A stretch of 64,000 bases of DNA from Amyelois transitella (GCF_032362555.1 NC_083535.1:12772001-12836000); one strand, 5' to 3'. Positions 23,301 to 29,340 are shown, numbered from the stretch's first letter. Made by a program: numbers and translations. The notes: a model not told the origin generated them from the sequence alone.

Positions 23301-24293
23301 GTCAGACCCAATGGTCGGCTGGTAGATAATGCTTCTGTCCGCTACTTCTGCTATACATTTGTATTTATTACAATAAAGTATAAATAAAAAATAATACTTT
23401 GAATGCGTACCAACGCTCACAGTGAAGATAACATCATGAGGAATACTGTAAATTCAGCCACCTGATAGGGTCGATTGTGTAATTACCTGACTCACTTACC
23501 CTATATTGTGGTCAAAAAAGGATCCCCAGTTCTTCTACAGAGAGGCAAAAACGCAACCTGGACACCGCAGGTGGAAGAATACCTAATTATAAATAAATTT
23601 ATATAATTTATAAATTTATTATAAATTTATTTATCTATACTAATATTATAAAGCTGAAGAGTTTTTTTGTTTGTTTGAACGCGCTAATCTCAGGAACTAT
23701 ACAACATCACACTGCAACTATAAGGAACAAAGAAATAATGGAAAATGTGAAAAAAGAAATGGGGAAAATTATTCCTCCTTGAGGGCTTCAATGATGCCCA
23801 AAATAACAATTCCACACGGACGAAGTCGCGGGCACAGCTAGTCTATAATAAAGAATATTTGCATGGGAAAGAATACCACCATTGAAATGTTGTTGCACGT
23901 TCCTCCTCGAATTGCACCATCTGCTTCCTGGAGTCGGCTGAGGCAATGCTAGAGTTTCAAACTAAACTTACATACATACATAAAATCACGCCTCTTTCCC
24001 GGAGGGGTAGGCAGAGACTACCTCTTTCCACTTGCCACGATTTCTGCATATTTCCTTCGCTTCATCCACATTCATAACTCTCTTCATGCAAGCTCGGCGG
24101 TTTCGGGTAAACTAAACTTACCTTTATACTTAAACTCGAAGTCAATCAGCGGATGAACGTAGTTCTTGTAATAGTTGTACATGATTGCGGTAAGGCCCGA
24201 CAGGCAGGATTGGTTAGTGAGCTCGATGGGGCGCTCCTCGAATAACAGAGAAAGTGCATGATCAGCATCCGTCTGCTCTGGGTGGTCTGACAT
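2039..24293 (-). CDS. DLK/LZK-type MAP kinase kinase kinase (partial, 3' end outside window)
   Basis: Serine/threonine kinase that should phosphorylate MAP2Ks upstream of JNK/p38. Coding exons on the minus strand are 24293-24122, 8849-8676, 6677-6476 and 2377-2039; all junctions are GT..AG and phases match, giving 295 complete codons plus a split one. Visible kinase motifs: glycine loop GAGAYG (about residues 74-79), VAVK lysine (about 94), alpha-C Glu in RELQHENI (about 109), HRDLKSPN (176-183), DFG (196-198), GTTYWMAPE (about 214-222) and DVWSYGVVLWELLT. The segments WEIPYDLL, KETD, FRGVCTKGPNYCIIMDFC and YGVG follow the DLK/wallenda pattern rather than ZAK or MLK. All catalytic residues are present. 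The N-terminus is short (58 residues before the EWEIP block) and unrecognised. The 3' part (rest of the C-lobe edge, leucine zippers) lies beyond coordinate 1. It diverges clearly from what I recall of wallenda, so it may be a lineage paralog. Intron 2 is 15 kb of repeats. Confidence 0.9.
2778..2935 (+). repeat. TATA-bearing repeat, possible LTR 5' part (copy 1)
   Basis: Matches 50592-50745: TGTAGCGG(G/A)AGCGATGATT, GGCTCGACCGCCACCAAAGG, GGAACCGCGGCTCC and then TATATATAG before CTCCAATCCGTGAA. TGTAGCGG at the start and CCGCTACA at 3191-3198 could be the short inverted ends of an LTR, but I see no target duplication. Confidence 0.55.
3074..3388 (+). CDS. Candidate small secreted cysteine-containing protein
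   Basis: 104-aa ORF from ATG 3074. The first 23 residues (LVLVPIVLFFISLSVGFG core) look like a signal peptide. It is followed by HLNCQAKEC, HCTSC and a basic RVYKKKCTR stretch. AATAAA occurs at 3396, 8 bp after the stop. Upstream ATGs at 3004, 3022 and 3038 and overlap with a repeat argue for caution. No family recognised. Confidence 0.22.
   Translation: MSYHRLVLVPIVLFFISLSVGFGHLNCQAKECLSMEAERPLHCTSCIIRVYKKKCTRSTREPPPTLSTLLAYRKIFLWLGYKAETWLQYKTVCLLRGISPMDPS
3527..3753 (-). mobile_element. Hel-3 non-autonomous Helitron-like element
   Basis: The minus strand runs TCTTATATATAAAATTCTCG to GGGACAGCTAG, flanked by A and T. The inner ACTCCTCCGAAACGG..TTGACCGATTCTCA segment recurs at 46654 and 59438. 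Confidence 0.75.
3754..5409. other. AT-rich intron sequence
   Basis: Part of the kinase intron between exons 4 and 5. No gene, RNA or clear repeat seen. Confidence 0.4.
5410..5575 (-). mobile_element. Hel-2 Helitron-like element
   Basis: Inverse orientation: CTAGCGACCCGCCCCGGCTT to CATAGTATAAAACAAAGTCG on the opposite strand. The flank after the TC end is A, not T. Confidence 0.72.
5716..5948 (+). CDS. Candidate 50-codon mini-gene with TATA box and poly(A) signal
   Basis: TATATAAAG at 5716-5724 is followed 63 bp later by ATG 5787. The ORF runs 50 codons to TGA 5937-5939, and AATAAATAAA starts at 5943. The peptide begins MRIITTPLIIIMLVNPGSEA: a hydrophobic N-terminus with a plausible signal cleavage after EAWG, then an uncharged Ser/Leu-rich tail with two Cys. 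It is antisense within the kinase intron between exons 4 and 5. I do not recognise a family. It could instead be chance or the 5' exon of a spliced gene. Confidence 0.3.
5967..6083 (-). pseudogene. Decayed tandem copy 3 of kinase catalytic-loop exon (3' part)
   Basis: The minus strand reads HHSETHTIINCTLR, ISLAMSFLHSKKI and RTRKAEK. This matches exon 4 with two in-frame deletions, one removing the first two bases-triplets of the HRD region, so the catalytic aspartate is lost. No stop occurs in about 37 codons. A GTAAGT donor survives, and a pyrimidine tract followed by CATAG precedes it at 6069. Confidence 0.75.
6137..6334 (-). pseudogene. Decayed tandem copy 2 of kinase catalytic-loop exon
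   Basis: The minus strand aligns to exon 4 over almost its full length. It keeps LHSG, the AKEN..L segment, SYVHS, KNII-RRDLKRPK (HRD changed to RRD) and a donor GTAAGT. It carries an in-frame stop where exon 4 has the Trp of LRW, and an insertion of about 29 bp before KNII shifts the frame. A B-RTE fragment truncates its 5' end. Confidence 0.8.
6336..6420 (-). repeat. B-RTE fragment
   Basis: CTCTTTCCCGGAGGGGTAGA and GTTTCGGGTA match the RTE-like 3' end. It sits at the 5' edge of pseudo-exon copy 2. Confidence 0.65.
6476..6677 (-). CDS. Kinase exon 4 (catalytic loop)
   Basis: Acceptor TTTGTTCGCAG ends at 6678 and donor GTGAGT starts at 6475. The 202 nt encode RFRGVCTKGPNYCIIMDFC, the hinge, helix E and the HRDLKSP catalytic loop. 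Two decayed tandem copies lie downstream at 6334-6137 and 6068-5967. Confidence 0.92.
6720..6945. repeat. A-SINE inverted chimera
   Basis: A minus-strand 3' half (6720-6888) is joined to a plus-strand 3' end (6893-6945), tails outward. Confidence 0.75.
7513..7765. repeat. B-RTE fold-back chimera
   Basis: A minus-strand copy reaching upstream into the coding part (7513-7688) is joined to a plus-strand tail containing AGATCGTAGCAAGTGGAAAG and (ATGT)n. Confidence 0.75.
8268..8345 (-). repeat. B-RTE fragment
   Basis: CGCCTCTTTCCCGAAGG.GTAGGCAGAG; diverged 3' end. Confidence 0.6.
8676..8849 (-). CDS. Kinase exon 3 (glycine loop and VAVK)
   Basis: Acceptor TTTACAG ends at 8850 and donor GTAAG starts at 8675. 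The 174 nt encode EWEIPYDLL, GAGAYGKVY, VAVK and KKETDMIYLRELQHENI, that is N-lobe subdomains I to IV. The start phase needs one base from the previous exon and the end phase supplies one base to the next. Confidence 0.9.
8911..9228 (+). repeat. A-SINE, partial plus nearly full copy in tandem
   Basis: 8911-8966 repeats GATGTCGTAAAAGGCGACTA...GATTCTT; a second copy then starts GGTGGTTCCCGGCACCAATA at 8967 and ends (TATG)n. Lies directly upstream of kinase exon 3. Confidence 0.85.
9523..9775 (-). repeat. A-SINE, full length
   Basis: Tail at left, head GCCGTGTGGTTCCCGGCACC complement at 9757-9776. Confidence 0.88.
9795..10060 (-). repeat. D-tail interrupted by B-RTE
   Basis: D-tail halves at 9795-9868 and 10000-10060 are separated by a plus-strand B-RTE (9870-9998) encoding the end of the [15 protein letters not shown] motif. 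Confidence 0.75.
10185..10385 (+). repeat. A-SINE, diverged
   Basis: Keeps GTCGTAAAAGGCG and the GTCTACCCCGTAAGGGAT end with a short TATG tail. A short hairpin (ATTGCTTTAAT and its complement) precedes it at about 10126-10151. Confidence 0.75.
10458..10670 (+). repeat. I-tail (LINE 3' end)
   Basis: TTAGTTTGACCCC, CTGTCAGACCCAATGGTCGA and a TAAATAAATAAATAAA end. Shared with 23257-23395 and 53570-53735. Confidence 0.65.
10690..10915 (+). repeat. A-SINE
   Basis: Starts after the head, at CCCATGGATACCGTAAAAGG, and ends ATATGTATGTAT. Confidence 0.85.
11236..11411 (+). repeat. D-tail (LINE 3' end)
   Basis: AAAATGCTGCAGTGCAGTTT to GAATAAAAATTTTGAATTTG; the best example of this tail in the window. 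Confidence 0.75.
11412..11525 (-). repeat. A-SINE 5' part
   Basis: From AAGAATCCCAAATT through GACATCCATGGGAA to a decayed CACGGCA head. Confidence 0.7.
11526..13002. other. AT-rich intron sequence
   Basis: Kinase intron 2. Contains only a small A-SINE scrap near 12521-12570. The minus-strand frame at 12800-13009 has no recognisable protein. Confidence 0.4.
13003..13255 (-). repeat. A-SINE, full length
   Basis: CATACATAC tail at left and GGTGCCGGGAACCACACGGC head at right. Confidence 0.87.
13365..13520. other. GC-rich island with nested palindromes
   Basis: Abruptly GC-rich in an AT-rich intron. Contains the palindrome-like GGTACCGGTTACCGGTACC at 13387. Open on both strands but not recognisable as protein. 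Confidence 0.4.
13604..13975. repeat. Inverted A-SINE pair
   Basis: A minus-strand 3' half (13604-13715) abuts a full plus-strand copy (13716-13975). A kinase pre-mRNA crossing it could fold into a hairpin of about 110 bp. Confidence 0.85.
14049..14258. repeat. 42-bp minisatellite, five units in A-B-A-B-A order
   Basis: Units differ as TTCTG(C/T)AGTGAATCCAAC (type A) and TTCTGAAGAGAATCCTAC (type B), each ending AGTATATAAAGACAGAC. AGACAGACTTCTGTCT at each junction is self-complementary. Because 42 is a multiple of 3, both strands stay open (for example NPTVYKDRLLSS). Confidence 0.95.
14447..14564 (-). CDS. Candidate alternative first coding exon of the kinase
   Basis: Minus-strand ATG at 14564 opens 39 codons (MHKHLKDSPHF ... 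LPERPAAGQ) plus one G before donor GTGAGC. That G is the phase exon 3 needs (G+AG = Glu), so splicing to 8849 would give GQ-EEWEIPYDLL. It sits in intron 2 in a GC-rich patch with codon-like composition. There is no recognised domain and no independent promoter evidence; the T-SINE tail lies just upstream of the ATG. This is inference only. Confidence 0.3.
14575..15000 (-). repeat. T-SINE with nested B-RTE
   Basis: tRNA-like head at 15000-14940 (slightly deleted). The body is split by a B-RTE (14660-14851) flanked by direct repeats ACGATACTATA at 14649-14659 and 14852-14862. Confidence 0.85.
15189..15423 (-). mobile_element. Hel-1 non-autonomous Helitron-like element
   Basis: Reverse of TCTATACTAATATTATAAAG...CAGCTAG, flanked by A and T. 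Contains the TTGAGGGCTTCA.TGATGCCC segment. Confidence 0.78.
15671..15890 (-). repeat. D-tail (LINE 3' end), long variant
   Basis: AGAATAGATTTATTTTCAAA tail, GACGTCA and GCGGCGGAACAAACTACACT; similar to 45021 and 62145. Confidence 0.72.
15985..16203 (+). repeat. A-SINE, diverged
   Basis: CCCATGGATGACATAAAAGG to a short ATGTAT tail. Confidence 0.72.
16479..16648. repeat. Hel-2 scrap followed by A-SINE 3' half
   Basis: 16484-16520 resembles a reversed Hel-2 end (CTAGCGAGTCGCCCCGGATT). 16521-16648 is a plus-strand A-SINE with TATG tail. Confidence 0.65.
16690..16937 (-). repeat. T-SINE, longest clean copy
   Basis: tRNA-like head at 16937-16870 with boxes A and B, then a body with TCTGATTGACCTGGGTCTTG and a tail AATTTGTTCCGTATATATTT. 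Confidence 0.82.
17318..17392 (-). repeat. B-RTE 3' fragment
   Basis: CATACATACATAAAATCACG tail and 50 bp of body. Confidence 0.75.
17393..17835. other. AT-rich intron sequence
   Basis: Nothing recognisable seen. Confidence 0.4.
17836..18047 (+). repeat. A-SINE, diverged
   Basis: GGGACCACTCC to GATATAGACGTGACTATATG. Confidence 0.75.
18153..19490 (-). repeat. Hel-5 and related diverged repeats
   Basis: 18153 begins CTAGCTTTCCGCCCGCGGCT, a Helitron-type 3' end in reverse. 18870-19060 (AATGACCTCTCCCGCTCTGG) and 19081-19485 (two copies of CCCCCTTGGGGGTTGA) are lepidopteran-like interspersed repeats that I cannot classify further. Confidence 0.5.
19808..19945 (+). repeat. Degenerate 31-33-bp tandem repeat
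   Basis: Four diverged units around TACAAAAAG(C/G)GACGAA. A single unit also occurs at about 38660. Confidence 0.6.
19995..20072 (+). repeat. B-RTE 3' fragment
   Basis: CGCGGCAAGTGGAAGAATGT to GACGTAATTTTG. Confidence 0.65.
20388..20482. repeat. B-RTE fold-back
   Basis: A minus-strand tail (CATACATACATAAAATCACG, GGTAGGCAGAGA) is joined directly to a plus-strand piece ending TCTCTGCCTACC, making a hairpin. Confidence 0.75.
20702..20835 (-). repeat. A-SINE 3' half, diverged
   Basis: ATCACGTCTTTATCCCTTGG and GGTAGACAGACCCAATAGTC. Confidence 0.6.
20836..21246. other. Unassigned intron sequence
   Basis: No gene or known repeat recognised. Confidence 0.35.
21247..21473 (+). repeat. A-SINE
   Basis: ACCGTGTGGTTCTTGGTACC head to GACTATATGTATGTATG. 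Confidence 0.85.
21890..22230 (+). repeat. Degenerate T-rich minisatellite
   Basis: About ten units of roughly 25-35 bp built on TTTTAATTTTCCATCGTCTAAG, drifting outwards. Strong pyrimidine bias on the plus strand. Confidence 0.85.
22376..22502 (-). repeat. 5S rRNA-derived repeat
   Basis: The minus strand contains GTTAAGCAACCCCGAGCGC and CACTTGGATGGGTGACCG, the 5S rRNA box A/box C internal promoter region. The 5' 5S half is diverged and non-5S sequence follows, so this looks like a 5S-derived SINE or 5S pseudogene. Confidence 0.7.
22564..22820 (-). repeat. A-SINE, full length
   Basis: ACATACATACATATGGTCAC tail to CCACACGG head. Confidence 0.88.
23055..23120 (-). repeat. A-SINE 5' fragment
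   Basis: CGCCTTTTACGAAATTCATG to GCCACACGGCA. Confidence 0.65.
23257..23580 (+). repeat. I-tail followed by diverged J-SINE
   Basis: 23257-23395 TTAGTTTGACCCCACAT to AATAAAGTATAAATAAAAAA. 23400-23580 matches the J-SINE middle (GTGAAGATAACATCATGAGG, CAGCCACCTGA). Confidence 0.55.
23634..23841 (+). mobile_element. Hel-1 Helitron-like element
   Basis: A^TCTATACTAATATTATAAAG...CACAGCTAG^T; CGGACGAAGTCGCGGG near the 3' end can form the terminal hairpin typical of Helitrons. Confidence 0.82.
23972..24108 (-). mobile_element. B-RTE insertion in the kinase exon 2 splice donor
   Basis: Tail at left, reaching GCTCGGCGGTTTCGGGT. Flanked by perfect 13-bp repeats AAACTAAACTTAC at 23959-23971 and 24109-24121; on the gene strand each repeat is GTAAGTTTAGTTT, the intron 2 donor. 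Confidence 0.92.
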
Positions 24294-24311
24294 CGTGGGG
24301 CACCGCTCCTG
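24122..24311 (-). CDS. Kinase exon 2 (start codon exon)
   Basis: The acceptor is TTCTTCAG at 24314-24312, followed by a second CAG (a NAGNAG acceptor) at 24311-24309. ATG is at 24293; 57 codons plus one G end at 24122 before GTAAGTTTAG. The peptide begins MSDHPEQTDADHALSLLFEE and ends DFEFKYK; I recognise no domain. The final G joins AG of the next exon to make Glu. A B-RTE insertion lies inside the donor duplication immediately downstream. Confidence 0.7.
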
Positions 24312-24314
24312 CTG

Positions 24315-24929
24315 AAGAAGATTAAATTAATTTGTGTATCATAAAATGTGTATTAAAAGAAATTTAAATTTGTTAGTTAAAAAGGAAAAAGTCTTTTAAG
24401 ATAAATATAATTATTAATATAATTAGTACATAAAAGGTATTTAAATTAAAGATATATAAAAAATAGGCATCTGAAATTTTACTACACTTCTAGGATAAGT
24501 AAAAAATTTTTTTAAAAAATTAATATGTAACTCATGTAATTAAAAATAGGAATAAGCAAATAATAATTCAAAGCAAGTGATAATGGGTATTGCAGATTTG
24601 CCATGATGAAATTATTGAAAATTTGGAAAATTGTATATAACTTTATTTTATTGTTAAAAACCAAGCATTTGTATTGCCACACATTATTTACCCAAAAGCT
24701 TTTAGAATTCAAAGAACTTATTACAAAAAAAAATATCAGAACCAAATATCCAAGACAAGTTAAAAAATAAAAATTGTTAAACTGGTTAAAATCCTATAAG
24801 ATCGATAACCAAAACAATAACAAAACTGGTCTATGGTTAATCAATAAAAGATATTTATTTGATACATAATTGCTATTTTTTTATATAATATTTTATTCAG
24901 ACTAACTCTTTTTATTATGAATTACTTAC
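24315..24929 (-). other. Kinase intron 1
   Basis: AT-rich, no recognised repeat. Bounded by donor at 24929 and acceptor at 24312. Confidence 0.5.
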
Positions 24930-25080
24930 CTTAGTGAGCGACGCTTTCCCACCGCACCTGAACTTCGAATAAACTGAAATACTGAAAATCCGACCGATCA
25001 CCGGGGACCGCTTGCTGAAATGTGAATGAATGGAATTTATTGAACGAATGAACATTGGGAACCAGAATGAATGAAAGCGT
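24930..25080 (-). other. Non-coding first exon of the kinase gene (5' UTR)
   Basis: The minus strand reads CGCTCACTAAG followed by donor GTAAGTAAT at 24929. No ATG opens a frame into exon 2, so this is 5' UTR. The upper limit near 25080 is a guess. The exon faces PEX16, so the roughly 800 bp up to 25881 should act as a bidirectional promoter. Confidence 0.55.
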
Positions 25081-25089
25081 CGCGCGCAG

Positions 25090-25880
25090 TATGCGACTCG
25101 AGTCTCAAGGTTTAAGTTTGAAACAGTGAAACTCTTGTTTGTTAGAAGCTAGTACTAAACTACTAGTACCAAATTTTCATAATAATTCCCAAAAAAATAT
25201 TAGTTTCATTTAGCCAAATTTTGTTTATCGAAGAGATGGAAGAAACATATTATATTTTAACTTCAAACCTCACAGTGTATGAACAGTACAGACATCAACA
25301 CAGTTGTTACACGGTTGTTATACTTAAGTGTGACTGCTCTTTGCACTTTTAGTGAAGCTACAAAGCGAATGTGCAGAGAACCGCAGAACAGAACACTAAC
25401 TAGCTTACATAATATCTTCTTCCTAGTTGGTGAACAACGAGGCAGCATAGCAAAGGATAGTTTCGTGTTATTTATTCCACTTTTGCAAAAAATAATTATT
25501 GTTTTCATAACATGTACTACATTGTTCAACATGGACATATTCATAATGATCAATGCAATAGATCTAAGATTCTCATTTCAAAGTTTCATGGCTACGGCTG
25601 GACCTAAGTCATAAAAAAACATAAAGTCACATTCTTTCTGGTGGTATGTTGCTGTCACATTTTCATTCATTCATTTTGTGCAGTGTGGTGATAATAGATC
25701 TGGAATTTGGATTATGTTTTTCATAATAATTACATGTATTTTATGAAAATTTATATCCAAACGAGTACTTTCATTTATAAAGAATTCGATAAGTTAAATC
25801 GTGTTTCAATTTCAAGTGTCCTACAAATTTTGGGTGTAGACACTACATTATACCGGATCTAACAAGTTCAGACTTTTACA
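25090..25880. promoter_or_regulatory. Presumed shared kinase/PEX16 promoter region
   Basis: Intergenic stretch between the divergent kinase and PEX16 transcription units. Open frames on both strands here (25263-25614) show no recognisable protein and lack conserved composition. No clear TATA box was found by eye. Confidence 0.4.
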
Positions 25881-26870
25881 ATGGATAAAAAATTAACACT
25901 GAACCAATTATACGAAAAGTATAAGAGGTGGGTGATCAGCAATCCTAATTTGGTCACCGATGTCGAGACCGTAGCGACGTGGTCATCGTACTTCGTCGCG
26001 GGGAAGATAAACAAATCTCCCATCGTGTCAGAACTCGTTTATTCCTTGTCCAAATTGTTATCCCTCTTCAACGACAGACTGATCAGGGAAGCTTACGGCA
26101 ATGAAGTTCAATACTACAGCTTTAGAGAACAGATCAAACTGTGGTTAACAGTTATTCATTACAGTGAAGTGTTTGTGGAACTAGTGGCCAAAGATCGTTG
26201 CGCGTCTCGTGGCAAGTGGACTATAGCGACGATATTACAGTTGTTCAAATGTTCCTCTGCTCTCATTCTGCTGTACAGGTACAAAGAGCTACCAATACAG
26301 CATCCTCCAATACCAGCGTTGCAGAGAAAGAAGTTTATGGAGGGCAAGGAGACTGACGAGAATTCCAACTCATTTTTCACTTTAAAACGATCCGGACGAG
26401 TGGTACGAAGAATCGATGGAGCGCCGCCAGTGGCTTTGAGGGACTGGCAGCCTGTGAAGGTCAATGATGGTTCTTCAAATCCCAGTTTGGAAATAAAAGA
26501 CCTATTGTATGCTGAAACATTACACATATTGAAACCCGTAATTCATTTGCTGGCAATGAGAACATTTGGCACAAAAGCTTGGAAGCAGTGGCTCGTATCG
26601 CTCAGTATTGACTTGGCAAGCATGAGGATTTACAACAGACACATGAAGGAACTGTCTTACGAACAACGATTGGAAATAAGCAGAAGGAAACTGGGACTTA
26701 TATTATACTTGCTGAGAAGCCCCATGTACAATGGCTATTCAAAAAATGTCATTGAAGGATTTCTTACTTCCCTCTCGTACAAGATACCGATGACTTCGTT
26801 CATTTGCGGGCCGATTATTCAGTATCTGAGCCATTGGCAAGACATTTACTTTTATATGTGGGCTTCGTAA
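25881..26870 (+). CDS. Pex16: Peroxisomal membrane protein PEX16
   Basis: Peroxin 16 inserts in the peroxisome/ER membrane and, with PEX3 and PEX19, recruits peroxisomal membrane proteins; its loss prevents peroxisome formation. The 329-aa ORF is close to the family length (about 336 in human). Diagnostic segments are ELVYSLSKLLSLFNDRLIRE (51-70), KRSGRVVRRIDGAPP (159-173), LLRSPMYNGYS (about 278-288) and the C-terminal SHWQDIYFYMWAS (317-329). Hydrophobic stretches near 113-131 and 216-232 fit membrane segments. The start is supported by alignment with the family N-terminus (LNQLYEKYKRWV) and the context ACAATGG. The gene has no intron here, which could be ancestral or reflect retroposition. 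It is divergent from the kinase gene. Confidence 0.96.
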   Translation: MDKKLTLNQLYEKYKRWVISNPNLVTDVETVATWSSYFVAGKINKSPIVSELVYSLSKLLSLFNDRLIREAYGNEVQYYSFREQIKLWLTVIHYSEVFVELVAKDRCASRGKWTIATILQLFKCSSALILLYRYKELPIQHPPIPALQRKKFMEGKETDENSNSFFTLKRSGRVVRRIDGAPPVALRDWQPVKVNDGSSNPSLEIKDLLYAETLHILKPVIHLLAMRTFGTKAWKQWLVSLSIDLASMRIYNRHMKELSYEQRLEISRRKLGLILYLLRSPMYNGYSKNVIEGFLTSLSYKIPMTSFICGPIIQYLSHWQDIYFYMWAS

Positions 26871-28136
26871 TTTAGTCATTCTTGTTTTTATTAAGTGCCA
26901 ATATGAAAATAATGGGTATGGTGTATAAGCAGTAATGTGTAGCTTTCAAAGCTATCCTAAGTAGTAAATTGCATATAGTAGTAAGAGTAAATGCTATTTA
27001 ATGGATTATTTGTTGTTGTAGGTACAAATGTACGTATGTCAAGTCTCAATGTCTATAAGATTATTTGAAGTGAAAGTGTAATATCAAAGTTTATTGATTA
27101 AATTAATACAACTGGTTACTAACGTACATCTATTGTTTATACAATTTTTATATTATTTTAAATAATATATATAACATGATCTTCATTTAAAAATATTGTT
27201 TTTTATGATAAATGATCTGTATATTGTCCATATAAACAGATTATCTTTATGTAAAATGGGGGTGGTAAAATAGGTGAAGGGGATAGTTTTTTAAGATTAA
27301 GACTCTTTGTGGAAGACAATTCATTGTTTAAGGACTTGTACTTGAGGGCAAGTATTGTTTACACAATGCAGGTAAAAGCTAAAGGTGTATTTGGAATTTT
27401 TAACATTTTTATTAGTAAGAAACAATTATAAAAACGTGATACAAAGGAATGGGTCCTTACCCGTGCCCTATATTTCATTCTAATTTCAAATCACATTGGA
27501 AATAGGGTGACAAAAGCATTTCAGAAATACTTTCTTTAACTGCGGCTGAATACCTAGTTTCATTATTTTTTGTATTGCGAGGAGTGACCATGTTATATGA
27601 AATCATTGCTAAACATCATCATAATTTTAAAGACCAAAGAGACAAATTAATTAAATTTAATTTCGTTTAATATTTGTTTTTGATACAAGTTATACATATT
27701 ATATCAATAAAATAATATGGCAAAATTACCAATTATGTCCTTTTTATGACACAATGTTATCTGAATTCAATTATAAGTGATTTGAATGACTGATGATAAT
27801 ACATTATAGAATTCAAGCATATGATTTAAATACTGCCAAGTCTTAATACTACTTTATTAGTTATTAAGAGTCAATATCAAATATCTAAACCTGACCGTGC
27901 AATATAAAAGAAAATCTGTTTTTCCAAAACTCTTTTCATTTCACAATCCCAGTGATAACGGAATTAGTTACTTCATCTCTAGTAGTATAATACTATAAAT
28001 TCTGTGGTCGTAGTTATCCAATTATAATGTATACAAATTTCGATCAAGGATTCAATAAAACAAATATCTTTCATAAAGTAGTTTTATTTTTATATACCTT
28101 ATAATAGAAACCCGTCGAGGGGCGTGCTCCTGAAAC
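26871..28136 (+). other. PEX16 3' flank, AT-rich
   Basis: Probable PEX16 3' UTR and flank. AATAAA motifs occur near 27706 and near 28054, and either could end the mRNA. No other gene or repeat was recognised. Confidence 0.4.
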
Positions 28137-28273
28137 ATCATATGGGACTACTCCACCATTGTTGACAAGGCATATGTCTTCTCTCTCTTTCCAACTTTGT
28201 GTTTATACGCAGACTTAGAACGAGACAGAAAATAAGACAAATGCCTTTTTAAAAGGTGAATAACCCATATGAT
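28137..28273. mobile_element. MITE-like inverted repeat
   Basis: CATATGGGACTACTCCACC at left and GGTGAATAACCCATATG at right are imperfect inverted ends. AAGGCATATGTCTT also has an inverted partner inside. Confidence 0.55.
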
Positions 28274-28839
28274 AATAACACACATAATCAAGATCAAACA
28301 AAGAAATTAATAACACATTTGATATAATGCTGCTTATATGCTTTAAATCAGCAATTAACGTATATTATAACTAAAAAACAAATAAAGTACTAGATTTAAA
28401 TGTAGGTTACAAATTTTTTTTTTTTTGTTTTTTTTTCTTAATTTAATATTACCTTATCCATTAAATAAATAAAACAGAGTGTGCCTTACAGAACCCACTC
28501 TTAAATTAGTACTTTATTTGTGCGAACTTTTAATACTGCTTATAATAGCATAGCTCGTTAGCAGTAGCAAAGAAATTGTTCCGAATCTTATGGACGTGGA
28601 TTTGTGAGCGATAGAACAGAAATTGTGGGCTCATCTCGCCAAAATAACAATTTTGTGAACCTTTAATAAAATCAGCTCACTGTATAATCTTTATATGTAT
28701 ATCTGTGTCAGTGGAATAATTGTTGTCATTCGGCCGGTAATTTGTAATTATATTGAGCAACACTCAACAAAAACTATTTCAATGACTTTAAATTTTTTAA
28801 GACTTATCTGGAGGAATTTTAGGTTCTTTTTTTTTAAAT

Positions 28840-29340
28840 GTAGACAAAGTGCAATTGTCCATGATTTAGATTTAAGATATCTATATTTCTATTTTTATAC
28901 AAGGAGAGTGTGGAGGGAAAGGTCGGAGTGGGAAGACCTAGACGAACGTATCTTGATCAAATTAAGGACGTCCTGGTAAAGGGTCAGGTCAAAAGTACCC
29001 GAAACCGCCGAGCTTGTATGAAGAGAGTTATGAATGTGGACGAAGCGAAAGAAGTATGCAGAGATCGTGGCAAGTGGAAAGAGGTAGTCTCTGCCTACCC
29101 CTCCGGGAAAGAGGCGTGATTTTATGTATGTATGTATGTATGTATATTTCTAAATTGACGTCTTGTGAAAATGTTGCACTGTAGTTTGTTCCGCCGCTAC
29201 TTCTAAACACCGCTTCCAGCGGTAGTAGACATACATAAACATACATGTATGTAGACGTAAGTTATGTTGACGTCAATAAGTGATACCTTGTATCCAATTA
29301 TGAAAATAAATCTATTAAATTTTATCCTAAACAGTTCTAA
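28840..29340 (+). repeat. D-tail split by B-RTE
   Basis: D-tail sequence 28840-28891 (TGTAGACAAAGTGCAATTGT) continues at 29143 (TAAATTGACGTCTTGTGAAA) to the AAATAAATCTATT end, with a B-RTE in between. Confidence 0.8.
28892..29142 (+). mobile_element. B-RTE, longest copy: 5'-truncated RTE-like LINE 3' end
   Basis: Flanked by perfect 10-bp target duplications TATATTTCTA (28882-28891 and 29143-29152). Encodes the reverse-transcriptase protein C-terminus in frame: [40 protein letters not shown] and [12 protein letters not shown], then a stop within GTGATTTTATG(TATG)n. This C-terminal pattern fits RTE-type LINEs. It is the autonomous family behind all other B fragments. Confidence 0.82.

Noticed and set aside
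25263..25614. Overlapping frames in the kinase/PEX16 promoter region
   Set aside because: No recognisable motif, opposite strands equally open, position fits a promoter.
26159..26527. 122-codon minus-strand frame inside PEX16
   Set aside because: Shadow of the PEX16 coding strand.
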